Shown here one piece after another: positions 57,377 to 64,000 of a stretch of DNA of 64,000 nucleotides; the stretch's first letter is position 1, and each line of letters starts with the position of its first letter. The notes under the pieces were generated by a model. It searched no databases. It was not told the origin of the DNA and saw only the letters and a list, made by a program, of their open reading frames with translations. This DNA comes from Chitinophagaceae bacterium (GTDB taxonomy: Bacteria > Bacteroidota > Bacteroidia > Chitinophagales > Chitinophagaceae): NCBI GenBank assembly GCA_016713085.1, contig JADJPV010000001.1, positions 2,005,001 through 2,069,000 on the forward strand, in the 5' to 3' direction. Made by a program: the position numbers and the translations under genes.

Positions 57377-57706
57377 TTAGTGCAGCATATCAGCCACAAA
57401 CTTGTCAATTTCTGTGAGCCGGTCGTGATTAATGCTGTAATGGATGAACTTTCCCTCCCGGGTAGTTTTTACAATTTGCGTTTTACGCAGGATTGCAAGA
57501 TGTTGTGATGCAACAGATTGTTCTAACCGGAGTTTGATGTAGATCTCTGTAACAGTCATTTGACCATGTTCATTAATCAGCTGCACAATTTGCTGTCTGA
57601 GTTTGTGGTTAATCGACCGTAAGATGAGAGCAGCCTTTTTTACAGCGTGGTAATCAATCTTGAGTTCGGCAGAATCGGTTTCTTTTTTCTTTAAAATGGA
57701 AGCCAT
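57377..57706 (-). CDS. ArsR-family HTH regulator without cysteine
   Basis: 109 residues. Winged HTH: INHKLRQQIVQLINEHGQMT, then VTEIYIKLRLEQSVASQHLA as recognition helix, then ILRKTQIVKTTREGKFIHYS (wing). There is no cysteine at all, so neither the ELCVCDL metal site nor the Cys pair of persulfide sensors such as BigR/SqrR is possible. It is 74 nt upstream of the persulfide enzyme on the same strand, suggesting a role in that gene's control by a non-thiol signal or by protein abundance. Confidence 0.88.
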   Translation of the reverse strand: MASILKKKETDSAELKIDYHAVKKAALILRSINHKLRQQIVQLINEHGQMTVTEIYIKLRLEQSVASQHLAILRKTQIVKTTREGKFIHYSINHDRLTEIDKFVADMLH

Positions 57707-57782
57707 GTTCAGAGTAAATTTTGGGTTTGGGTAGGTATTATTATTTCAACTCTGATTAGCGGTTAAAAATAAAACAAAAAAT

Positions 57783-57795
57783 TGATATTATATCA
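57783..57795. promoter_or_regulatory. Candidate ArsR operator (short palindrome)
   Basis: TGATAT-T-ATATCA is a perfect 6-1-6 palindrome, 77 nt upstream of the ArsR start. It may be an operator, but such short AT palindromes also arise by chance. Confidence 0.3.
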
Positions 57796-57812
57796 GTTGC
57801 AGAGGATATACT

Positions 57813-58499
57813 TTATTTCGCATTTGTATGAAAGTCCTTTCCGTAATCGGGTACGGAATAGGCAAGCGATGTAAAACTGCTGTTATTGAAGCATGTATTT
57901 GCCGGATGGATCATGTCTTTAGCATTCCATAACACATCAATGAAGCGGGCATTCGGATGCGGACAGATATTTTTCCATTTATCAGCACCATTGCCAAAAA
58001 AGTAAACAGGAGATTTTTGAAGAAGTTCAGAAAATGATTCAGGGTCAAGAATCAAAGCGGTGTTTGCGGTTGTTTCTTTGAGTTCGGATGAGTAAACAGC
58101 TGTAAATACTTCCATCCGCCGGGCATCAATCATTGGGCAAAGAAAGAAAGTGGCTGGTTTCTCTGTTAGCTGATTGATCAGTTGCAAAGCTGCTGCACTC
58201 ATAACTTCAGTTGTAGAAATTGCAATCAATGGTATTTGTAATGCATAACACAATCCTTTGGCTGAAGAAAAACCAACCCGTAAACCTGTATAAGAACCCG
58301 GGCCGGAAGTAACCGCTATTGCCTTTACATCGGTCAAGTTGAGTTTGGATTCAAACATGATTTCTTTTATGGCAGGCTGCAAAAAGGATGCATGATCTTT
58401 TTGCTGTTGGTTCACTTTTATACAAAGTACTTCTTCATCTCTGACCAGGGCAACAGATGCATGAGTAGTGGATGTATCAATACAAAGAAGCAGTGCCAT
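57813..58499 (-). CDS. tsaB: tRNA threonylcarbamoyladenosine biosynthesis protein TsaB
   Basis: 228 residues from ATG 58499 (MALLLCIDTSTTHASVALVR), the exact TsaB start; the open frame to 58628 has no family match and overlaps the next gene's end. Other landmarks: TSGPGSYTGLRVGFSSAKGL and FLCPMIDARRMEVFTAVYSS. TsaB is the inactive ASKHA partner that dimerises with TsaD in making t6A37. It begins 1 nt after the stop of the dehydrogenase-like gene and may share its transcript. Confidence 0.94.
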   Translation of the reverse strand: MALLLCIDTSTTHASVALVRDEEVLCIKVNQQQKDHASFLQPAIKEIMFESKLNLTDVKAIAVTSGPGSYTGLRVGFSSAKGLCYALQIPLIAISTTEVMSAAALQLINQLTEKPATFFLCPMIDARRMEVFTAVYSSELKETTANTALILDPESFSELLQKSPVYFFGNGADKWKNICPHPNARFIDVLWNAKDMIHPANTCFNNSSFTSLAYSVPDYGKDFHTNAK

Positions 58500-58500
58500 A

Positions 58501-59130
58501 TCAGTGATTTGCTTTGTAAGAAAGTAAAGATTCTGCCGGTTGATAACGGTTATCCTGTTCAGCAAGTTTTTGCAATAGCTGAATGATCCGTTCTTCCCCA
58601 AGTTTATTGCACCATTCAAAAGGACCAAGCGGATAATTCGTGCCTAGTTTCATGGCAGTATTAATTTCACTGATCGTTGAAACATTTTCCTGATTGGCCA
58701 TGAATGCTTCGTTCACAATCATACTTACTGTTCTTGCACTAACAAAACCGGGTACATCGGCAGTTTCATAAAAAGGAACCTGCCATTGATTGAATAAATC
58801 CTGAAACAGTTGCTGCTGTTGAGATGAAAATTCAATACAATTTCTGCTGATGAACAAAGGCCAGTGGTTGAAACGGGCAATGGAAAATTGTTCGGCCTGT
58901 AATTCTTTCAATGTATGAACTACTGATCCAATCAACACCGGGATGGAAGTTGATCTATAATGGCTGATCCGTTCTGGATATTCTTCAAATTCAAGATCTA
59001 TCAAACAATCAAAGCCGGTTAAACCTGCTGCAGGAATTTCTTTTGCAAATACAGATTCTGTGCCTTCAAACGGGATTTTTTTTCCGAATAAGGAGGAAAC
59101 AGGGTTGCTGCAAATGATGAGAATTTTCAT
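58501..59130 (-). CDS. 3-hydroxyacyl-CoA dehydrogenase C-terminal-domain protein
   Basis: 209 residues. The second half matches the 3HCDH C-terminal helical domain: PGFVSARTVSMIVNEAFMAN, INTAMKLGTNYPLGPFEWCN, LGEERIIQLLQKL. The first half (about 1-110) is short and lacks a full Rossmann GxGxxG, although it begins MKILIICSNPVSSLFG. It is therefore an unusual truncated or degenerate member; a full dehydrogenase has about 280 residues. It could be a binding protein for acyl-CoA or a regulatory remnant. Its stop lies 1 nt before the tsaB ATG. Confidence 0.72.
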   Translation of the reverse strand: MKILIICSNPVSSLFGKKIPFEGTESVFAKEIPAAGLTGFDCLIDLEFEEYPERISHYRSTSIPVLIGSVVHTLKELQAEQFSIARFNHWPLFISRNCIEFSSQQQQLFQDLFNQWQVPFYETADVPGFVSARTVSMIVNEAFMANQENVSTISEINTAMKLGTNYPLGPFEWCNKLGEERIIQLLQKLAEQDNRYQPAESLLSYKANH

Positions 59131-59194
59131 GTGTTCATTTTATTACCTTTTGGCCACATAGTATATCCAAAAAAATTATCATCGCTGTTTGTAT

Positions 59195-59244
59195 AAATTA
59201 GCTCCCTGCCTGAATTGACAGAGTCGGGCAGGGAGCTAATTTTT
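59195..59244. other. Strong hairpin in a divergent intergenic region
   Basis: aaattagctccctgcc (59195-59210) is complementary over 16 bp to 59227-59242, with a 16-nt loop, followed by TT and only then ATGG. It lies between the divergent 3HCDH and ridA genes, so it ends neither coding transcript. Confidence 0.85.
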
Positions 59245-59317
59245 ATGGATATTTCATGCCCCGCAAATTTACAGAGCTGAAAACCGAAACAGGATTTTTT
59301 TCTTACTTCTAAAAAAC

Positions 59318-59325
59318 TATGTTTG
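59318..59325 (+). promoter_or_regulatory. Bacteroidota -7 element before ridA
   Basis: TATGTTTG matches TAnnTTTG and ends 7 nt before the ridA ATG, implying a nearly leaderless message. Confidence 0.5.
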
Positions 59326-59332
59326 CGGTATC

Positions 59333-59713
59333 ATGGAAAAGAAAATCATTGAAACCGCTCAGGCACCTGCACCTATCGGTCCATATAATCAGGCAGTAGC
59401 TGCCGGAGGCTTTGTATTTATCTCCGGGCAAATTTGTATTAAACCGGGAAGCAGTGATCTCAATAATCCGGACATTCAGACAGAAACTCACCAGGTGATG
59501 AATAACCTGAAAGCTATTCTTACAGAAGCAGGATTAGATTTCAGCAATATTGTAAAAACAACCATCTTCCTGAGTGATATGAACCTGTTCAGTGATGTGA
59601 ATGAAATCTATGGCAAGTATTTCAGTGGTGCATTTCCTGCCCGTGAAACAATTGCTGTAAAGGGATTACCCAAAAATGTTAATGTGGAAATCAGCATGAT
59701 TGCGGCAATGTAA
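59333..59713 (+). CDS. ridA: RidA-family enamine/imine deaminase
   Basis: 126 residues, the normal RidA length: APAPIGPYNQAVAAGGFVFI, SGQICIKPGS, VVKTTIFLSDMNLFSDVNEI-like block (IVKTTIFLSDMN), GAFPARETIAVKGLPKNVNV. The Arg in PARET is the conserved substrate-binding residue. It hydrolyses reactive 2-aminoacrylate and related enamines formed by PLP enzymes. A strong terminator follows after 7 nt. Confidence 0.95.
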   Translation: MEKKIIETAQAPAPIGPYNQAVAAGGFVFISGQICIKPGSSDLNNPDIQTETHQVMNNLKAILTEAGLDFSNIVKTTIFLSDMNLFSDVNEIYGKYFSGAFPARETIAVKGLPKNVNVEISMIAAM

Positions 59714-59720
59714 ATCAATA

Positions 59721-59752
59721 AAAAAAGGTTGATCAATTGATCAACCTTTTTT
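59721..59752. terminator. Bidirectional intrinsic terminator
   Basis: aaaaaaggttgatcaa joined directly to its complement ttgatcaacctttttt, a perfect palindrome with A and T ends. It serves the convergent ridA and RNase G genes. Confidence 0.93.
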
Positions 59753-59754
59753 CT

Positions 59755-61302
59755 TTAGAGTTTTATTTCTTCTTCATGATTATCGAAGAAATGATATTCG
59801 GTAAGATGATAAGATGTATTTGCTTTCACCTTGATCTTTTGTTTGTATTTCCAGCTCCATTTCATTCTTCTTGATGGTAATCCTTTTCTCAAATAGGCTT
59901 CCATAATCGGATGAACAGAAATGGTGAGGCCATTGTGTTTCTGCATTACCAGGTAACTGAGGTTTTTTTCTATTTCATCTTCCAGTATTAATGCTGATGA
60001 AACCTTACCTGTACCATTACAGCTTGGGCAAACTTCCTGTGTGTTGATGTTTACCTCGGGCTTCATTCGCTGCCTTGTAATCTGCATCAACCCGAACTTC
60101 GAAATCGGAAGAATAGCATGTTTCGCCCTGTCGGCACGCATGAACTCTTCAACTGCTTCAGCAAGGCGGCGTTTGTTATCGGGCAACTTCATATCAATAA
60201 AGTCGCAAACAATAATTCCACCCAGATCTCTTAAACGAAGTTGTCGTGCAATTTCTTCAGCAGCTTCCAGGTTGGTTTGCAGCGCATTCTCTTCCTGGTT
60301 GGTACTTACACTTTTGTAACCGCTGTTTACATCAATTACATGAAGTGCTTCTGTATGTTCAACTATCAGATAAGCACCACTTGCAAGATTCACTGTTTTT
60401 CCAAAAGATCCTTTCACCTGTTTGGTAACACCAAAACTGTCGAAGATGGGAGATCCATTCTGGTAAAAACTGATGATATCAGCTTTTTCGGGAGATACTT
60501 TTTGAATATAAGCCAGTGCATCATTGTAAATGTTTTTATCATTTACAACTATACGGTTGAAATCGGCATTTAATAAATCACGGAGAATGCTGGTAGTTTT
60601 ATCTGTTTCGCCAAGAATTTTTGCAGGGGGAACAGCATTTTTCAGATTGTGCTGAATCTGCTGCCACATGTTGATGAGGTTGTTGAGATCTTCATGCAAT
60701 TCAGCGGTATTCTTTCCCTCAGCAGCGGTTCTTACAATTACACCAAAGTTTTTTGTTTTGATGGCTTCCACAATTTTCTGCAAACGCTTTCTTTCATCGC
60801 TTGAATGAATTTTGCGGGAAACAGCTACTATATCATTGAAAGGAGTAAGTACAACAAATCGGCCGGGTAATGAAATTTCGCAGCTGAGGCGTGGGCCTTT
60901 GGCTGCAATGGGCTCCTTCAAAATCTGCACCAGTACATTGGGTTTGCCATTCAGTACTTCGCTGATCTTTCCTGTTTTGATAATTTCAGCTTCTGTTTGG
61001 AACTTACCAAAATCAGGAATGCCTTCACTTTTATCACTTACAGATTGAGCAGTAAATTTTAAGATAGAACGTACATAGGGACTTAAGTCGGTGTAATGCA
61101 GGAAGCCGTCTTTTTCAAAACCAACGTCTACAAATGCAGCATTCATACCAGGGACAAGCTTTTTTACTTTACCCAGGTACAAATCACCAACAGTAAAGCT
61201 GGCATCATGACTTTCCTGATGCAGCTCTACAAGTTTTTTGTCTTCTAACAATGCAATTTCCACCCCGGTTGGAGCAGAATTAATGATCAGTTCCTTGTTC
61301 AC
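59755..61302 (-). CDS. rng: Ribonuclease E/G family protein (RNase G)
   Basis: 515 residues. S1 domain (about 38-125, GKVKKLVPGMNAAFVDVG), catalytic DNase I-like part with metal-binding Asp324 (HVIDVNSG) and Asp367 (VCDFIDMK), and the zinc-link Cys425 and Cys428 (EVCPSCNGTGKV). It cleaves single-stranded RNA in rRNA maturation and mRNA decay. It ends next to the RidA terminator. No long C-terminal degradosome scaffold is present, as for RNase G. Confidence 0.95.
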   Translation of the reverse strand: MNKELIINSAPTGVEIALLEDKKLVELHQESHDASFTVGDLYLGKVKKLVPGMNAAFVDVGFEKDGFLHYTDLSPYVRSILKFTAQSVSDKSEGIPDFGKFQTEAEIIKTGKISEVLNGKPNVLVQILKEPIAAKGPRLSCEISLPGRFVVLTPFNDIVAVSRKIHSSDERKRLQKIVEAIKTKNFGVIVRTAAEGKNTAELHEDLNNLINMWQQIQHNLKNAVPPAKILGETDKTTSILRDLLNADFNRIVVNDKNIYNDALAYIQKVSPEKADIISFYQNGSPIFDSFGVTKQVKGSFGKTVNLASGAYLIVEHTEALHVIDVNSGYKSVSTNQEENALQTNLEAAEEIARQLRLRDLGGIIVCDFIDMKLPDNKRRLAEAVEEFMRADRAKHAILPISKFGLMQITRQRMKPEVNINTQEVCPSCNGTGKVSSALILEDEIEKNLSYLVMQKHNGLTISVHPIMEAYLRKGLPSRRMKWSWKYKQKIKVKANTSYHLTEYHFFDNHEEEIKL

Positions 61303-61421
61303 TTGTTACGTCTTTAGATAATTGAACCATTCTTACTTCACCTGATCAGGAAGGAATAAACCATATACAGCATGAGTATACAAGCAAGCAGACTGATTTC
61401 TGTATTGGCCATAGCGAAGCA

Positions 61422-61443
61422 GAGTCCCGTTATAGCGGGACTC
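61422..61443. other. Short hairpin past the COX24-like gene
   Basis: gagtcccg pairs with cgggactc (61422-61429 and 61436-61443), 6-nt loop, 17 nt past the 61460 stop on the minus strand. No T-tract follows, so terminator function is doubtful. Confidence 0.35.
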
Positions 61444-61459
61444 CGTTCAATTAAGAAGA

Positions 61460-61555
61460 TTATTTATTCTTCTTCTTATGACGGTTCTTTCTAAGACGTT
61501 TTTTACGTTTGTGCGTAGCAATTTTATGACGCTTTCTTTTCTTTCCGCAAGGCAT
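61460..61555 (-). CDS. AURKAIP1/COX24-domain small ribosome-associated protein
   Basis: 31 residues, MPCGKKRKRHKIATHKRKK then RLRKNRHKKKNK, ending TAA. The very basic sequence KRKRHKIATHKRKKRLRKNR matches the bacterial AURKAIP1/COX24 domain, homologous to the mitochondrial small-subunit protein mS38. It is most likely a ribosomal small-subunit component. It is below ordinary ORF-length cut-offs. It lies 34 nt before the TPR gene's end on the same strand. Confidence 0.87.
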   Translation of the reverse strand: MPCGKKRKRHKIATHKRKKRLRKNRHKKKNK

Positions 61556-61589
61556 ATTAAATCAGATTTACGTTCGTTAAAAATCAGGT

Positions 61590-62477
61590 TTATAATATCT
61601 TAATGTGTTCTTCTATCTGCTTCATCATTTCCGGGTTACTGCGAAATTTCTTTTGTGCTTCCAGTTCTTTAACTGTTTGCGCAAACTGCAGGAACCATTT
61701 TTTTGCATTTTTCTTATCTCCATTCTGCTCGTAAGCATCTGCCAGCCGTATCATGGCTTCCAGATTTTGCGGTTCAAGTGTCAATACTTTTTCAAAACGT
61801 TCAATTGCCTTTGGCCATTGCCCGCTTACAAAAGAACCAACTCCAAGCATATAATGTGCAAATGCATTATTAGGATCTTTTTCTACTGCTTCCCGTATCA
61901 ACCCAATTCCTTTCATTGGCGGCTCATTGCCGGCAGCTCCAAAGAAATAAGTACTGCCAAGGCCGATTTTGGTGGAATCGTTACCGGAATTCAGTTCTAA
62001 AGCCTTTTCAAATAACTCCTTTGCCTCTTTGGCCATCCAAACTTTTAAGGGTTGTTCCTGTACGGTTTGAAGTTCTCCTAAAAACAAATGGGCAGCAAAG
62101 GTGAGGTTTTTCTCCGAATTTTCCAACTTAGCAGATTCTGCAAGATATTTTGCGTAGGGAACAAAGGCTCCAATTGAATCCATCCAGAAGGCTGACAGCT
62201 TTTTGTAAACCTGGATCTGTTGATTTTTTACGTCGCCTCTTACCACTGAGTTTTCCCATTCTGTTACTTTTTGCAGTTGGGAAGGAGTCAGTCTCTTTTT
62301 AGCTAACCCCAGCATGGTTGTAAAGTCAAGCGTCTCTGTTTGAGCTTGTGGAGGGGTTGCCGCCGCAGGTTTATGATCGTGGTTATCTTCTTTCTTTGGA
62401 ACTGTACGTCCAAAAAAGAATAAAAGAAAAACTGCTGTGATTGCAGCAGTTACATAAATAATTTGTTGCCTGTTCAC
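61590..62477 (-). CDS. Membrane-anchored tetratricopeptide repeat protein
   Basis: 295 residues: N-terminal anchor (IIYVTAAITAVFLLFFFGRT), a Pro/Gln/Ala-rich linker, then TPR helices, best seen as AKELFEKALELNSGNDSTKI, LIREAVEKDPNNAFAHYMLG, AIERFEKVLTLEPQNLEAMI and RLADAYEQNGDKKNAKKWFL. It is a periplasm-facing scaffold; the partner is unknown. It is followed by the COX24-like gene and preceded by the HU gene, all on the minus strand. Confidence 0.85.
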   Translation of the reverse strand: MNRQQIIYVTAAITAVFLLFFFGRTVPKKEDNHDHKPAAATPPQAQTETLDFTTMLGLAKKRLTPSQLQKVTEWENSVVRGDVKNQQIQVYKKLSAFWMDSIGAFVPYAKYLAESAKLENSEKNLTFAAHLFLGELQTVQEQPLKVWMAKEAKELFEKALELNSGNDSTKIGLGSTYFFGAAGNEPPMKGIGLIREAVEKDPNNAFAHYMLGVGSFVSGQWPKAIERFEKVLTLEPQNLEAMIRLADAYEQNGDKKNAKKWFLQFAQTVKELEAQKKFRSNPEMMKQIEEHIKIL

Positions 62478-62541
62478 TTTTCTGGAAAATTGAACTGCAA
62501 AGCTAAAGGAAGGCAGCCATTAAATGGCAGAAGTATTGTAT

Positions 62542-62832
62542 TTAACTTCCCTTAAACTGGCTTTTCACTTCCTGTACAAATTCTTTGGCTGGTTTAAAAG
62601 CCGGAATATAATGTTCAGGAATGTGAACAGCTGTATTTCGCTTGATATTCCGTCCAATCTTGGCTGCTCTTTTTTTGGTTATGAAGCTTCCAAAACCCCT
62701 GATATAAATGTTCTGCCCGGCTGATAAAGAATCTTTTACTTCTTTAAACATGGTTTCAAGCGTAACAAGTACATCAACCTTTGGAATCCCCGTTTTTTCT
62801 GAAATTTGATTCACCAGATCTGCTTTTCTCAT
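62542..62832 (-). CDS. HU/IHF-family DNA-binding protein
   Basis: 96 residues: MRKADLVNQISEKTGIPKVD, then VLVTLETMFKEVKDSLSAGQ, then the beta-arm block IYIRGFGSFITKKRAAKIGR and HIPEHYIPAFKPAKEF. It is a dimeric nucleoid protein that bends DNA. The arm sequence GRNIKRNTAVHIPE differs from the usual GRNPQTGE, as in many Bacteroidota HU proteins. It is the first gene of the minus-strand group ahead of the TPR gene. Confidence 0.94.
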   Translation of the reverse strand: MRKADLVNQISEKTGIPKVDVLVTLETMFKEVKDSLSAGQNIYIRGFGSFITKKRAAKIGRNIKRNTAVHIPEHYIPAFKPAKEFVQEVKSQFKGS

Positions 62833-63017
62833 TCTGAAAAATTTTATGGTTCTGACTATTGTTTGTCTAAGATCATGAAATATTTTTAAAATCCGAAATT
62901 ATTGGCTAAAATTATTGAAATAACTGGTTGATAATGAATAAACAACGATTCTATCTGCCGGAACTAATCATTTAATTGGCCGCCCCGCTTAAAACCTGTT
63001 TTTTTGCTGACTGATTT

Positions 63018-64000
63018 ATGGATCCTGAAAAATACTTTCAACAGCACTTACTTAACTGGCATAAAACCATCAATACCCGCCAACTTCCCTGGAAAGGGGA
63101 GAAGGATGTGTACTATATCTGGCTCAGTGAAATTATACTTCAGCAAACGAGAGCAGGGCAGGGGTTGAAATACTATGAACGCTTTGTAAAAAAATATCCC
63201 ACTATTCAAAAACTGGCCAATGCCCCACTAGAAGAAGTGTATAAATTATGGGAGGGCCTGGGTTATTACAACCGCTGCCGGAACCTGCATGCAACAGCAC
63301 GGAAAATTGTATTTGATCTGAATGGGAATTTCCCTGATACTTATGAATCAATTCTTGAACTGAAAGGAGTAGGACCATATACCGCAGCTGCTATTTCTTC
63401 ATTCGGTTTCGGTTTGTCCTATGCAGTTGTTGATGGAAATGTATTTCGTGTGCTGAGCCGTTTTTTTGGGATTGATCAGCCCACTGATTCAACAGCAGGT
63501 AAAAAGATATTTCAGCATCTGGCACAGAATTGTTTAAGCACAAAAGAACCTGCTGAATATAACCAGGCCATTATGGATTTTGGCGCTACTGTGTGCAAGC
63601 CTGATTTACCTGAGTGCGGCACCTGTGTTATGAAAAAGAAATGTGTTGCTTTTCAGACAAACAGCGTTGCTGATTTCCCCGTAAAAGAAAAACAGGTGAA
63701 GCAAAGAAGCAGATGGTTCCTGTTTTATATACTTGAACAGAATGGAAAATTTGCTGTACAGAAAAGAACTGCAAAAGATGTATGGGCCAACTTATATGAA
63801 TTTCCCAACGCTGAATATCAAACTGAAAAACTGTGGAAACAGGCAGTAAAAAAAGATGTTGCAGGCTGGCTAAGTGAGAAAGGGATCAATCAAACATGTA
63901 AAGTTATTTCAGCCACAAAACCTGTAAAACAGCAACTGAGCCATCAAACAATTTATGCAAATGCTGTTTTGATAACAATCAACGGTAAAGGAAAGACGAA
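63018..64000 (+). CDS. mutY: A/G-specific adenine glycosylase, 3' end cut by window
   Basis: 327 residues are visible from ATG 63018 (MDPEKYFQQHLLNWHKTINT) without a stop. Catalytic Glu in WLSEIILQQTRAGQG, helix-hairpin-helix LKGVGPYTAAAI with Tyr in the position that is Lys in Nth, Asp in VVDGNVFRVL, and 4Fe-4S Cys residues C-x6-C-x2-C-x5-C in CKPDLPECGTCVMKKKC. The C-terminal NUDIX-like 8-oxoG recognition domain begins at about 230 and is incomplete. It removes adenine mispaired with 8-oxoguanine. Confidence 0.93.
   Translation, partial: MDPEKYFQQHLLNWHKTINTRQLPWKGEKDVYYIWLSEIILQQTRAGQGLKYYERFVKKYPTIQKLANAPLEEVYKLWEGLGYYNRCRNLHATARKIVFDLNGNFPDTYESILELKGVGPYTAAAISSFGFGLSYAVVDGNVFRVLSRFFGIDQPTDSTAGKKIFQHLAQNCLSTKEPAEYNQAIMDFGATVCKPDLPECGTCVMKKKCVAFQTNSVADFPVKEKQVKQRSRWFLFYILEQNGKFAVQKRTAKDVWANLYEFPNAEYQTEKLWKQAVKKDVAGWLSEKGINQTCKVISATKPVKQQLSHQTIYANAVLITINGKGKT

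Noticed and set aside
1..64000. Reassignment of TAG as a sense codon in this genome
   Set aside because: TAG is the normal stop of rbsK (4265-4267), the permease (5291-5293) and nadB (54957-54959), which end at family-typical positions.
1..64000. CRISPR arrays, prophage, integrase or IS transposase
   Set aside because: No regularly spaced direct repeats, phage structural genes, integrase or transposase motifs were seen.
1..64000. tRNA or rRNA genes
   Set aside because: No cloverleaf-like stretch with a T-loop GGTTCRANNCC core or rRNA-like sequence was seen in the intergenic regions.

Overview
The window looks like chromosomal DNA of a Bacteroidota bacterium, most likely a member of the Chitinophagaceae. 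The evidence is protein content: two type B and one type A type IX secretion (T9SS) C-terminal sorting domains, GldA, long-form IspG, the DUF1501/DUF1800 pair, an ECF sigma/anti-sigma/outer-membrane-protein operon, and TAnnTTTG -7 promoter elements in place of sigma-70 -10 boxes. Shine-Dalgarno sequences are not evident, as expected for this phylum. The genus cannot be read from this window.

Layout. Positions 1-12319, all on the + strand, form a glycan-degradation cluster: GH127, GH5, ribokinase, sugar-type permease, a fused double hydrolase, GH31, GH29, GH109 and a hexosamine-kinase-like phosphotransferase. Positions 12384-19361 hold a MATE pump, BI-1 protein, KorA, and a small AT-rich insert with an nth 3' fragment and a DUF2975/HTH pair. 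Positions 19391-24631 (-) are a secreted DUF1501/DUF1800/T9SS-B operon. Positions 24799-31799 carry nth, divIC-like, eno, a DUF4126 gene, gldA and another T9SS-B protein. Positions 32074-38932 carry an MHS permease next to acs, an exported unknown, an L,D-transpeptidase and a DUF4332 protein. Positions 39066-41522 (-) are the ECF sigma operon. Positions 41947-48857 (+) hold kbl, a class D beta-lactamase, Bat-like vWA and TPR genes, ispG and a lipoprotein. Positions 48950-53147 (-) are a four-gene module whose two large proteins I do not recognise. Positions 53358-64000 hold nadB, an LpxL-like acyltransferase, a CstB-like persulfide enzyme with an ArsR regulator, tsaB, ridA, RNase G, a 31-residue COX24-like protein, TPR, HU and mutY (cut by the window end).

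A dominant property of the sequence is frame damage. Twelve genes, including the essential eno, are broken by one-base indels, nearly all in homopolymers of five or more. Restoring one base gives an exact multiple of three and a standard family length every time. Two further genes carry an in-frame TAG, and GH31 and GH109 lack internal segments. I read most of the single-base breaks as sequence or assembly error, and I annotate the restored genes as single features.

The best candidates for new biology are the 48950-53147 module, the double esterase fusion at 5308, the palindromic promoter/operator before the DUF2975/HTH pair, and the cysteine-free ArsR beside the persulfide enzyme.
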